This document shows, piece by piece, positions 36,941 to 47,302 of a stretch of DNA of 64,000 nt. Within the stretch, counting starts at the first letter, position 1. Every line of letters begins with the position of its first letter. The notes beneath the pieces were generated by a model, which made no database searches, had not been told where the DNA came from, and saw only the letters and a program-made list of their open reading frames with translations. The stretch covers positions 4,745,001-4,809,000 of the forward strand of contig NC_087097.1 of NCBI RefSeq assembly GCF_963855985.1, in the 5' to 3' direction. The position numbers and the translations under genes were made by a program. This DNA comes from Ostrinia nubilalis. Its lineage: Eukaryota > Arthropoda > Insecta > Lepidoptera > Crambidae.

Positions 36941-38590
36941 AAAAGGAATCCTCAGCCACTGAGGAAACTGGCTATCTTACTTCATGATGCGTTAAGATTC
37001 GGGATTGTGAATGTTCGTCCAGAAGAGACTTGAAAGTGCATCATTAAAATACTTAGGTCATGTATCAGTGCTATTAAAAGTAAGTACGAAGTGGTACTTC
37101 TGTAAGTGTTTATTGTGTGCCTGAACCAATCCAGTAATGGCGGCTGGTCTTATTAAAACGCTTGCATCATGCGAGGAAGATAAATGCATCTCGAAATTAA
37201 TTAATAAAATTGCATTCACAAGTTAACCGTACCGTCTCCACAATCGTTGTTTGATTTTTCTTTTGATAATTGAATCTGTTTTTCGGTTTGATTGAGTTGC
37301 TACAGATGAAATAGAAAAGTTTTCTATTAAGCAATCATATTGTTTGTAAGCATGTTTAAGTTTAGATAAAAATGATTTATGATTGATGTCACTAATAAAA
37401 TTACTGGTTTAGTGTATTGACAACCTTGATGCTGATGCAGGTCATTCTGGTCAGTTCCTGGAAGACATCAATGAGGAAGAAGAATATATTACAATAACGT
37501 TTAATAGATACTCATAAAAGTATCGAATATTTTACATGTCAGTCAAGAGCTCCTTTCAACTAAACACAATTTTACCTACCCAACCAAACCAGACGTGTAT
37601 AAATAACAAAAAATAAAACACCTTAATTATAACGTATGGCAATTAAATCAGCGGTTAATGCAGTATTAATCGCGGAGTTGATTAAATAAAAAGCGAAATT
37701 TCGAGCGTGCGCACGCGATCGCGCAGCTTTGCATATTGATTGGGATCGAGATCTACGGAGCTTCAGATCTGGGTGTCGACCTTTCAATTTTATCGACTAC
37801 TGGATTACGAATACGAAATGCTGTCTATAAAATTAAAATACCACTAATTTTAGATTTAATATTAAACAAAATGAGCATAATTTTATTAGAATACCGATTG
37901 AATTACTCATACCTAAAAGCTTGTTTTAGTAATTAGACGTTTAAGTGTAACAAAACACACTAGGAATCTTTTTTTTTTTCTTTCAATCACACTTATACAT
38001 CCGCATCCATGCATCAAAATTATGTCAATACATTTACTTGGCCTTCGTCACCGTGGTTCACGTCGTTATGCTGAGAAAGGTCCCATTCAAATGGGCATGG
38101 CTATTGCGACAAAGTTCTCAGTACACTTTTTATTTCTTTCAAATGTGCTACTGTTATATTTCCTATACCTTTTTGTCCATTTTAATAAATGTTTCTTTCT
38201 TGTCACACAATTTATTGATGGAAAAAAGACTGTATTTTTTGTACACCCTATATTCAATTGTAGACTACCAAAGCGCCAGTTGGTAAGTGGTTATCTAATC
38301 GAGGAATTAAAATAGAAGCACGCGATCTGGTCAGCATATAAAATTTTAATGCTGATATGGATTGATACTTCTGTACTTTGTTTTATGCCAACAGCTGTTG
38401 CTATGAAAGTTATCGGAACAAAATAAGATCACTCGTTTAAGTGTAACTGGTTTTTCTGGATCACTGTTCTGTGCCCGCGGCTTTGTTTACGTGAATTTCG
38501 TCATAGCAAAGTTAATATGGGTAAGATTGATTGTTTTTGGTTTAAAAGCTATGTCTAACTTGGGGATATTTTATCTTAGTTGTCGTTTCG
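36941..38590. other. AT-rich non-coding stretch
   Basis: No gene is supported. A GC-rich patch with the palindrome GCGTGCGCACGC lies near 37706-37717. Frames at 37736-37936 and 38022-38315 (+) lack any known domain. Confidence 0.5.
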
Positions 38591-38857
38591 GGTCCATATT
38601 CGGTTGCATAAAAAATATTGTCATAATTTAAGAGTGCATAAAGTTTTTTGGCATACTCATCATTTCGCATAACGCTCATACAGAATAAATCATAAGGCAT
38701 ATTTTTTTTTGCTATAACCACTTTTATTATAATAATATTTTAGTATATATTTTTTCTGTATTCTTTTTTTTTAATAACTATTTCTAGGCATAACATTTTT
38801 TGACATCTAAACCAATGCCATAAATATTTCCATTCATAATTTCATTTCAAGTTTTCA

Positions 38858-38984
38858 AGGCGAGAGTGAATAGGCACTTACAGGGCAGATATGTACCATC
38901 CTAGACTGCATCTCACTTAACACCAGGTGCGATTGCGGTCAAATACCTGCCTTGTCTAGCATAAAAAAAAAAAAAAAAAAAAAA
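38858..38984 (+). mobile_element. Retroelement 3' tail, poly-A family (copy 3)
   Basis: The best-preserved copy. On the plus strand it runs CAAGGCGAGAGTGAATAGGC to CTTGTCTAGCAT and then a run of about 22 A. It fixes the orientation of the family, because the A tail is the 3' end of a target-primed insertion. The copies at 21.7, 36.8 and 60.8 kb are on the other strand. Confidence 0.8.
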
Positions 38985-39070
38985 TATACAAAATACCATA
39001 ATGTTAACAAAATATGAAATATAAAAATGTTATACATATAAAATATAAGTTAACAATTAATATAAATAGA

Positions 39071-39377
39071 CAAGCAAGCATGCAAACAAGCATGCAATCA
39101 AACAGCAAGCAAGCTGCAAGGAAGCATGTAAGCATGCATGCAAGCAAAGATGCAAACAAGCAAGCTTGCAAGCAAGCAGCAAGCATGCAAGCAAGCAGCA
39201 AGCAAGCATGCAAGCAAGCATGCAAGCAAGCAGCAAGCAAGCATGCAAGCAAGCATGCAAGCAAGCAGCAAGCATGCAATCAAGCAGCAAGCACGCAAGC
39301 ATGCAAGCAAGCAAGCAGCAAGGAAGCATGCATACAAGCAAGGATGCAAGCAAGCAAGCATGCAAGCAAGCAAGCAT
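39071..39377 (+). repeat. GCAAGCAT/GCAAGCAA minisatellite
   Basis: About 300 bp built from the 4-bp words GCAA, GCAT and occasionally CAGC, arranged as GCAAGCATGCAAGCAAGCAGC-like units (about 20 bp) with irregular order. All long open frames across it on both strands are low-complexity artefacts (Ala/Ser/Lys/Gln or Cys/Leu/Ala runs). Confidence 0.95.
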
Positions 39378-39395
39378 TAGGATTGCCTTATCTCC

Positions 39396-39569
39396 GGCGC
39401 TGCGGGAAGTGCGGTCCTTCCGCTCTGGCGTAACATATACCCGGCATGCCATGCTCGTTTCCGCAGCTTCGGCTTGCTGGTCGCCTTCGGCGACCAGCCT
39501 CAGCCGCTCCAGCTCGCACGGCTGCCGGATATATGTTACAGCGAGCGAGGACCGCACTCCCTCCGCGCC
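39396..39569. repeat. GC-rich imperfect palindrome (foldback)
   Basis: The two halves are inverted copies. AGTGCGGTCC near 39408 pairs with GGACCGCACT near 39549. GTAACATATACCCGGCA pairs with the mirrored TGCCGGATATATGTTAC. The centre is a perfect hairpin, GCTGGTCGCC, TTC, GGCGACCAGC (39476-39498). The arms are about 85 bp each with several mismatches. The composition is far more GC-rich than the flanks, suggesting an inserted element. It directly follows the minisatellite. Confidence 0.85.
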
Positions 39570-40202
39570 TCCGGCTTCTAAATTACACTCTAGTATAGGG
39601 CAGACTAGTACCACGTGGAAGAGACCACGGCCAGTCGGGATCTACATAATTCCAGACCAGGCAAGCTTAATGTTGTAAAAGAAATGTCGACTGTATATGT
39701 GCGTTATAATAGATAAGAGGGATTCGAGATCAAACAGAATGTATTTTCATGAGCTTAAGTTTTCTAAGAGACAGGTCAAAAATTAGGAACAAAAATGACA
39801 ATGACACAGAGAATTTAGTTTTTACAAATCTATAGGCCGAAAGAGTATTAAAGGTGGAAGGAGGATCGTTCGCAACATCACAAATACATAATTATTTACT
39901 CTTCAATATTGGTTGTTCTTATAGACAATATTTATGACTTTTAATGTTATACATAATTAAATTATGTTTATTGTATTTTATTCAAAATAAAACTTTAGGA
40001 ATATAAAAATTATGATCTTTACATTTATGATTATTTAAATTATGGTATTGAAAATTAGAGAAAGTTATTATTATGCCTAAGAAACCATTATGCATTTAGA
40101 AAACTATGCATATCAAAGTTTATGCGAAAAAACTTTATGCATATACTGTTATGCCAAACTAAATTATGATGAAAAATTTTATGCGTCTGAGAGGGCACCC
40201 GT

Positions 40203-40361
40203 CGTTTCAGCCAAATGACGTCTACTGCTGGACAAAAGCTTTCCATAACGACCGGTCCTGCGCTGCCCGCATCCAGGGTCTTCCCGCGACCTTCACCAGA
40301 TCGTCGGTCCACCTAGCAGGAGGCCTGTCTGCCGCTACGTCTTCCGGCCCGTGGTCATCGT
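40203..40361 (-). pseudogene. RTE-type LINE 3' end fragment (copy C)
   Basis: Shares CAGCCAAATGACGTC, CTGCTGGACAAA, GACCGGTCCTGCGCTGCCCG and ACCTTCACCAGATCGTCGGT with copy B. On the minus strand it encodes the last 45 or so residues of the LINE ORF2, with an internal deletion after GCTGGACAAA relative to copy B. It is 5'-truncated and dead. Confidence 0.8.
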
Positions 40362-41039
40362 GATCATAGTAGTGTTGTTCAAAATACGTAGTTACTAACA
40401 GAATAATGTGTCAAACAAAAGTTGAAAGTATAGTAACAAACTTTCATATAACAATCTAATCAGGGGGTCAATTACGTACATTACGTATAAAAGGTTACAA
40501 TCGCTTATCGAGCGGCTACTTGCACGATTTTTCCGCGTTCCTAAGCCAAGTAAGCAGCGGTGATCTCGTATCGGCCGGCTTAATTGCGCCCGCTATGATT
40601 TATTATCGGTTAATTTTATGATAATGAGACTATGAATAATCTGCAAGCGGACGCCTATTCTGCAACCGTTCGATATTGGATATAATTAAGGCTAAGACTA
40701 AAATTGCGGTCTAATTTGCTGAGACGGTAGAGCTGTTTGTTTTCACTTAGGTAGATTGAATTATAATAAGACTGGTTTAATATGTATCTTATCCAAAGTT
40801 TCACAACTAACAGATTAAAGTATAAGGCATGTCATGAGAATCGAACGCTGTGATTGGTCAATGAGATAATACCAAAGCTCGCTAATTATTATTCATCCTA
40901 TATGGGATCCAGGGAGCGTGTATTTTTTCTAGGAACAAACGTTTTTCATTTACGTTTACGCACACCTAAGCTTCTACGTTGAACGATTTATGATAAAACA
41001 CCGTGAATGTATCATAAACGAGTCTCATTAGATAATAAT
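40362..41039. other. Non-coding flank of the tandem array
   Basis: No gene or repeat is recognised. Composition shifts from AT-rich to mixed toward the array. Confidence 0.5.
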
Positions 41040-42925
41040 TACGCTTAAACGCAAACGTTCGCGCTCGCTCGCCCTATCAAAATTCTTGACCGCTCGCTCT
41101 TTTCGCAGCTAAACGCTCGACTCTCTCCTATCACTAGGTTTACGGTTTTTTTTGCTTCTGAAGCTCTTATTTGTCATTACGCTCACATCGACGTGCGCTT
41201 AAGCTATGACACTAATCGATGTAACAAAACGCTGCTCGCGTAACACGAACGAATCTTATTCGCTTGCAATAAATCGCTCGCGTATCAATGTATTCGCGTT
41301 CGCGGACGCTCGCGCGATCTTAAATCTCGACCGCTCGCTCTTTTCGCAGCTAAACGCTCGACTATCGTCAAATTCGCGCGGCCGCCATCACCCCCCGGCT
41401 GTATCGGAACGGGAGCGGGTTGTAATAAGTCCACTGTAATTTATGTTGCACGCAATGAGTCTGTTCATATCCTATCAATAGGCTTACGGCTTTTTACTTC
41501 TGAAGCTCTTATTAATCATTAAGCTCACGTCGACGTACACTTAAGCTATGACACTAATCGGTGTAACAAAACGCTGCTAGCGTAACACGAACGAATCTTA
41601 TTCGCTTGCAATAAATCTCTCGCGTATCAATGTATTCGCGTTTGCGCACGCTCGCGCGATCTAAAATCTCGACCGCTCGCTCTTTTCGCAGCTAACGCTC
41701 GACTATCGTCAAATTCGCGCGGCCGCCATCACCCCCCGGCTGTATCGGAACGGGAGCGGGTTGTAATAAGTCCACCGTAATTTATGTTGCACGCAATTAA
41801 AGTAAGATTGTTGCGACCTCCGTCTGTGAGCTACTGAGTCTATTCATCTCCTATCACTAGGCATACGGCTTTTTTACTTCTAAAGCTCTTATAAGCTCAC
41901 GTCGATTTCCCTTAAACTTTGACACTAATTGGTGTAACAAACGCTGCTCGCCTAACACGAACGAATCTTATTCGCTTGCAATAAATCGCTCGCGTATCAA
42001 TGTATTCGCGTTCGCGGACGCTCGCGGTGTCTAAAATCTCGACCGCTCACTCTTTTCGCAGCTAAAAGCTTGACTATTGTCAAATTCGCGCGGCTGCCAT
42101 CACCCCCTGGCTGTATCGGAACGGGAGCGGGTTGTAAAAAGTCCACCGTAATTTATGTTGCACGCAATGAGTCTATTCATCTCCTATCAATAGGTTTACG
42201 TCTTTTTTTACTTCTGAAGCTCTTATTTATCATTAAGCTCACATCGACGTACGCTTAAGCTATGACACTAATCGGTGTAACAAATGCTGCTCGCGTAACA
42301 CGAATGAATCTCATTCGCTTGCAATAAATTGCTCGCGTATCAGTGTATTCGCGTTCACGGACGCCCGCTCGCTCTTTTCGCAGCTAAACGCTCGACTATC
42401 GTCAAATTCGCGCGGCTGCCATCACCCCCTGGCTGTATCGGAACGGGAGCGGGTTGTAAAAAGTCCACCGTAATAAATGTTGCACGCAATTAAAGTAAGA
42501 TTGTTCCTCGGCCTCCGTCTGTGAGCTACTAAGACAATTCATCTCCTATCACCAGGTACTTATACAGTTTTACTATTAATAATACTTATTTATTTATATA
42601 AGTTGACATACTCTCAAGCTATATACGCTCAACAGTATGAATTAACACTGCGAGAACATCACGAACGTAAGATATTTGTCTGAACTTAAGCGCTCACGTA
42701 ACGCAAATTACCATCCGAACACGCTCGCGCGTTCTAAAATCTCGACCGCTCGCTCTTTTCGCAGCTAAACGCTCGACTATCGTCAAATTCGCGCGGCCGC
42801 CATCACCCCCCGGCTGTATCGGAACGGGAGCGGGTTGTAATAAGTCCACCGTAATTTATGTTGCACGCAATTAAAGTAAGATTGTTGCTCGGCCTCCGTC
42901 CGCGAGCTCTACTATCGGCTCTATT
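41040..42925 (+). repeat. Irregular satellite-like tandem array, units ~320-380 bp
   Basis: The word CCGCTC(G)CTCTTTTCGCAGC occurs at 41100, 41331, 41673, 42043, 42365 and 42746, giving spacings of 231, 342, 370, 322 and 381 bp. Each full unit carries CGCTCGACTATCGTCAAATT, a GCGCGGCCGCCATCACCCCC stretch, CTGTATCGGAACGGGAGCGG, and then GTAATTTATGTTGCACGCAA. Units also share TCCTATCAATAGGTTTACG and AACACGAACGAATCTTATTC. Three units carry an additional TTAAAGTAAGATTGTT plus GCCTCCGTCTGTGAGC block. Unit lengths vary through indels and no long ORF runs through, so it is not coding. The CG-rich core has many CGCTCG words. No family is recognised. Confidence 0.9.
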
Positions 42926-43877
42926 ATAATTGTATTGATAAGATACTCGGCGAAATGTCTGCGAGTAAGACGGTCAGACCCGTAATTGTTTATTTAAAAC
43001 CTAAGCTTAGTCGGCGGGAAGCAGATCGCGGTTTTGTTGGTTCGGAGTTCAGTGCTTGAACGAATCAATTATTGTAGTGACTCAGATCAAGTTGTAGTGT
43101 TTTGGTCAACGTAGTTACAAGCTAACAAGATTGATTTAGTGTTTAATATAGTTAGACAGCAAGATAGAAAGTAAATTTACATTGATTTTAGGTTGTATTT
43201 TAAATTTTAAGTGACGTAAACTTAGCCCAATAGGGTAAGTTAGTAAGTTAACCGTAATAAGGATCAACTCCCGTAGCGTGTATTGTACATAAATTAAGTA
43301 AATCAAAAATTAACTAGACAAAGAGAAAGTTAAGTAGAAAAAGATGATGGATAAATCAATTAGCTCTTAGTCAGTTTTCAGTACATTTTCGTTACATCAC
43401 ATACATTTTCCAAACATTAGAGAAAATAATCCAGCCTACATTTACGAGTACTTTCAACAAATATACTATTACTAACCAATGAAAACGTTAGCAATACAAA
43501 CACGACTAATTTATAAGCAATTATTGCATGTTTTGCAATGATATTTAATTAGTTCCTTTTACTTACATAAAGTGGTATTCATCATCAATGGAACGTTAAC
43601 TTTATGGTGACAGTCTTAAGGTTTAATATTAATTAACCTTGTTAACTGGCTCCTTGTCTTTAATTGTGCTATGACCAGTTTTCCTGTCACTAAATGAGAT
43701 TAAATGTTGTAGAGAACGTTTCTGAGCAAACAGAACGTTTTGTGTAGTTGGCAAGTTTATTTTTATTAGTTTAGCAATAGACATGGTCGCGAATACTAAA
43801 CTACTTAATGGTACTGTGATTAACAAGGTTAGACAAGCCCATAATATGGTTGATGGTGATCGGTTTGATATCCGATT
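42926..43877. other. Non-coding stretch after the array
   Basis: 42930-43060 continues CG-rich and includes TATTTAAAA near 42991 and an arthropod initiator-like TCAGT at 43052-43056, followed by AT-rich sequence that could be a 5' UTR. No ORF follows. From 43200 on it is plain AT-rich DNA up to the BEL element. Confidence 0.4.
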
Positions 43878-43882
43878 GAAGG
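43878..43882 (+). repeat. Target-site duplication of the BEL element (left)
   Basis: GAAGG, repeated at 48268-48272 just outside the other LTR. Confidence 0.88.
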
Positions 43883-44158
43883 TGAATAAACCACGGATAC
43901 TCTCGGCGCACTTAAGGGACTCTTATCTAGGTTTAAATAAGACGTCAATATTTAGGTGACAATTTATTGCTTGACACAGGTTGTCAATGGTTCACAATAG
44001 TTGTCAAAGGTTCTCAAAGGTTAACAGATGTCAAAATACTCCAGGTATATAAAGCCAGGGAAAAAAATCTGGACACCGCGGTACAGCTTTTCGTCCCTTA
44101 AAGAGCAGTGACATCTCTCGGCAAATAACACAAACAAGTTTCATGGTAGGTTTATACA
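43883..44158 (-). repeat. BEL 3' LTR
   Basis: 276 bp, beginning TGTATAAACCTACC and ending GGTTTATTCA on the minus strand. It differs from 47992-48267 at two sites (TTTAAATAAG versus TATAAATAAG, and CAATATTTAGG versus CAATATGTAGG). On the minus strand the bases before it (GGTGGGCGATA) are an imperfect polypurine tract. Confidence 0.93.
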
Positions 44159-44384
44159 TATCGCCCACCAAGGACCGTCCTAGGTCCTTAACAACAGGAA
44201 AAAACAACCCAATGAAAATTAATGCGAATGCATCGCCCACCATGAAACATGTTACGGTACACATCAACAATAAAATAAAAATAAATCATGTAAAAAACCA
44301 TTGTACCATAAAATAAAACATTTTCAATAAACTTAATAAAAATCTTAAAACTAAATAAACTCAGGAAGGAGACAAATCTGTTAC

Positions 44385-44513
44385 CCTTGAAACTAACAAC
44401 TAGAACATCATCGTTACCGGGATGGACCACAATCACCCTGCCACTAAGCCAAGACCCGTAGCTAGTTATCCACCGTTATGACAACTAAATCACCAACTTT
44501 TAGGTTGACGAAT
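44385..44513 (-). pseudogene. Remnant of BEL pol C-terminal domain (DUF5641-like)
   Basis: The minus-strand translation gives VNLKVGDLVVITVDN and then, after a frame change, SGRVIVVHPGNDD. This is the conserved order of the domain at the end of BEL/Pao Pol after integrase. The frame change and stops mean it cannot be translated with the main ORF. It shows that the 3' end of pol was kept while the middle was deleted. Confidence 0.7.
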
Positions 44514-44767
44514 TTACATAATCCACCTCTATGTTTTTCCTTACGACACGACGTTCATGAAGCTGTGAGTTTTCAAGTCTCCAACCTGGTAAAAGTAACT
44601 GTTCACATCAAGAAAAGGACTCAAGTACCGGAGAAAGCTACGTCTGGATAAGTATACATTTTCTTTTACATTCAACATCAGCACTAAAGTTTTCAGATTA
44701 GCATGCAACTATACTATAACCCATAGCCTTCTGTACCTCTACTGTTGTTGAATACCCATAGCGTTTC

Positions 44768-47302
44768 TCAAGCGTATCCTTTTTTTATTTTAACCTTCCT
44801 TTTTGTTTCAGGATCTCCGTAGGTCTGCACGTCGACCTTGTAGCGGTATACATCTTCACTTCGGTTCCAGGTAATACCACCACTTTTTATTATTTCATCA
44901 GTTTTTCTTTTCCGGCCATCTTCGTTTCCTTTCCGTTGACTTACTTTACCTTTTTCTTTCGTTGTCTTTACCAAATCTTCATTGTTAGTAGTCAACTTTT
45001 GCAACACACATCCTTCTTTACCTAACGTCATATTCATTTCTCTGTAAAGTTGAATCCCCTGATCGACAATTCCGCAACCCATCATGAGATCGTCCACATT
45101 AAAGTCTGACAGTATCTTCTCAGCCGCCGTTGAAGAATCTTCACCGAGATCCAAATTCATGTCAAAATATTCACTAACTACCTCTGTGTATTTCTGTTTC
45201 AGATCGCCATTTTTCAGTCTACGTGTTAATGAATACATTCTTTTTTCAGGTGTTTGCAGATAATTCTTCTCATCGGGATCTTCATCTTTCAACGGAAGAC
45301 GACGCACAATGTGTCGACCAATGTCATCTGTACGAGAAGTTTTGGTAAAGTATTCTTCGCAAGTCTCTTCATTTTTTGTACACGTTCCCTTCTTTGGCAA
45401 TGGAATTTCATCTTCTAGCTTCCTAAACTTCCTTAGAAGCTGATTATCCTCCACGCTACAATGCATCACATTTATTGTTTCAGAGGGCTTCATGGGCGTG
45501 TGAACGACACCAGACAAAATCCACCCCAATGACGAACACTGAGCAAGTGGTGAACCAAGCGGTCCCTTGATGACTCCGTTTTGAATTACCCGGCTATATA
45601 CTTCTGACCCCAACAACAAATCCACACTGTTAGAAGTATAATAGCTCGGATCCGCGAGGACGATGTCCTCAAGCTCCTTCCATTCCTCCGCTGTTATCTT
45701 CCGATTAGGTAAAAGCGTTGTAATGGACCCTAGTACGTGAGCTTTCACTGTGATAATAAAGTTTGGATCAACCCGTGATGCTATTTTTATTTCAACCATC
45801 GACTTGGTGGTGAGCCCGTTCGTGCCACCTACTCCTACTATTTGCCCTTTAGCTGGAATCTTCTTCAAACCCAATAATTCAACCATGGCCTCTGTAATAA
45901 AAGAGGATTGGGACCCTTGATCCAGCAGAGAACGAATAGTATAAGTTTGGCCGTATTTAGAAACCGTATCTACAAGTGCCGTCGCTAGCAATACCTGGCT
46001 ACAATCCACAGTGCTTCTTGTAGACGTGCAGGAAATAACAGCACCAACTTTCTTGGTATCAGCCGTAACCTCCCCGTTTTGGGGTTCCTGAGCAGCAATC
46101 TTGTTCGTAGGATGCAGCAAAGTGTGGTGCTTCCTCTTGCATATGCGACACTTGTATTTGCTGTGGCAGAATTTGGCAGAGTGATTGTTTCCGAGACAAC
46201 AAAAGCAAACATTATGAGTTGCAACAAATTCGCGACGTAATTCCACTGACGTATCCCTAAACTTCTTACACGTGCTCAATTTGTGCTCCTCCTTACAAAA
46301 GGGACAGACTAACGTGGCAACGTGCATGGTTTTCATTTTGAAAACAGGTAAGGTTTTATTAGGAATCGGTTTGGATCCTGAACTCAAAAACTCAAGGGCG
46401 CGGTAACGATTGTTAAGGAACCGTTCGAATTGATCATAAGAAGGTAATTCGGTAGAGTTATTATCCGCGATGCTAAATTCCCATTGCCTTTTTGATTCAG
46501 GGTCCAACTTCAGCGTTACTATGTGAATTACCAGCACGTCCCAGGTACTCGTATCTATGCCAATATTAGACAGAGCCGACAAACAATCATTTGTGGTGTC
46601 CATCAAACCTTTTAAACCACTAGCCGACTCACAAGTTACATTTTTCTGGCTTAGCAGTCTCTTCAAAATATGATGACAGATGTATCGTTTGTTGTTATAC
46701 CTCTCGTCTAACAAACCCCAACAATGCTCGTAATTACTATCAGTAATCGGAATGTTACATAAAAGTTGCTCGGCCTCACCTTGTAAATACCCTTTCAAAT
46801 AAAGTAATTTTTGTACGTTTCCTAAAGTTTTGTTTGAATGAATTAAGGACTGGAATAAGTCTCGGAACGTGTTCCATTCCGAGTACTTTCCTGAGAAGAT
46901 CGGAATATTTACTTTTGGTAGTTTGACATTAGGCGCCTGTAGAGTGGGCTGGTTAGAATCGGTGTTGGAAATACCTGTGATTATAACGAAATCAGATAAA
47001 GCTCCTTTTAATTTACATTTATAATCAATATAGCAATCTTCTGTTTTGTCATAAGTATCGTTTTGCATATAGGTCGACTCGGATAATAATTTAGGTTTCG
47101 TAGTGCGCAACAACTCCTTATGACCCAACAGAAATTCACTCCACAAACCTTCAAGTAGTTCCAACTTTCCTTCTAAATACTCCTTGGTCAAACGATCTTT
47201 CAGACTTTTTTGGAAATTCGTCTTAGCTTTTTTTATCCTTGACGCAAGATCAAATTGACAGTTCTCTAACCGTTCCATCATAAATGACAGTTCAACTGAC
47301 AT
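44768..47302 (-). CDS. BEL/Pao Gag-protease with truncated RT, 844 aa
   Basis: Residues 1-110 are a coiled, charged N-terminus. Residues 125-300 are the DUF1759 Gag domain (FSGKYSEWNTFRDLF at about 136-150, then LKGYLQGEA). Cysteine/histidine knuckles follow: CPFC at 333-336, CFCCLGNNHSAKFC at 366-379 and CRICKRKHHTLLH at 385-397. Next is the retropepsin-like DUF1758 with LDQGSQSSF (460-468). The reverse-transcriptase N-terminus begins at about 650 but jumps at residue 720 from its first subdomain straight to FNVDDLMMG (734-742), the family's YVDD-equivalent site. The fingers/palm of about 140 residues are missing, so this RT cannot work. A stop follows before RNase H and integrase. The start is the first ATG in frame, after a 690-bp leader. 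Confidence 0.93.
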   Translation of the reverse strand: MSVELSFMMERLENCQFDLASRIKKAKTNFQKSLKDRLTKEYLEGKLELLEGLWSEFLLGHKELLRTTKPKLLSESTYMQNDTYDKTEDCYIDYKCKLKGALSDFVIITGISNTDSNQPTLQAPNVKLPKVNIPIFSGKYSEWNTFRDLFQSLIHSNKTLGNVQKLLYLKGYLQGEAEQLLCNIPITDSNYEHCWGLLDERYNNKRYICHHILKRLLSQKNVTCESASGLKGLMDTTNDCLSALSNIGIDTSTWDVLVIHIVTLKLDPESKRQWEFSIADNNSTELPSYDQFERFLNNRYRALEFLSSGSKPIPNKTLPVFKMKTMHVATLVCPFCKEEHKLSTCKKFRDTSVELRREFVATHNVCFCCLGNNHSAKFCHSKYKCRICKRKHHTLLHPTNKIAAQEPQNGEVTADTKKVGAVISCTSTRSTVDCSQVLLATALVDTVSKYGQTYTIRSLLDQGSQSSFITEAMVELLGLKKIPAKGQIVGVGGTNGLTTKSMVEIKIASRVDPNFIITVKAHVLGSITTLLPNRKITAEEWKELEDIVLADPSYYTSNSVDLLLGSEVYSRVIQNGVIKGPLGSPLAQCSSLGWILSGVVHTPMKPSETINVMHCSVEDNQLLRKFRKLEDEIPLPKKGTCTKNEETCEEYFTKTSRTDDIGRHIVRRLPLKDEDPDEKNYLQTPEKRMYSLTRRLKNGDLKQKYTEVVSEYFDMNLDLGEDSSTAAEKILSDFNVDDLMMGCGIVDQGIQLYREMNMTLGKEGCVLQKLTTNNEDLVKTTKEKGKVSQRKGNEDGRKRKTDEIIKSGGITWNRSEDVYRYKVDVQTYGDPETKRKVKIKKGYA

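Larger units (their letters stand above)
38593..40204. other. Composite unit bracketed by inverted CATAA/TTATG arms
   Basis: The left arm (38593-38840) carries GCATAA or TCATAA about every 10-25 bp, and the right arm (about 39945-40204) carries the reverse complement, TTATGC or TTATGA. The outermost parts match when inverted: CGGGTCC then GCATAAAA then TCATAATTTA on the left, and the reverse complement of 40150-40204 in the same order. Between the arms lie a poly-A retroelement tail, a minisatellite and a GC palindrome. The layout resembles a DNA transposon with many subterminal protein-binding repeats that later took insertions. No transposase and no target duplication could be fixed. Confidence 0.5.

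Noticed and set aside
38461..38510. Helitron or LINE end around GCCCGCGGCTTTG
   Set aside because: The wording resembles lepidopteran repeats, but no boundary, hairpin or duplication can be defined.
39004..39678. Several overlapping 80-185-codon open frames on both strands
   Set aside because: They read through the GCAAGCAT minisatellite and the GC palindrome and are low-complexity (Cys/Leu/Ala or Lys/Gln/Ala/Ser runs).
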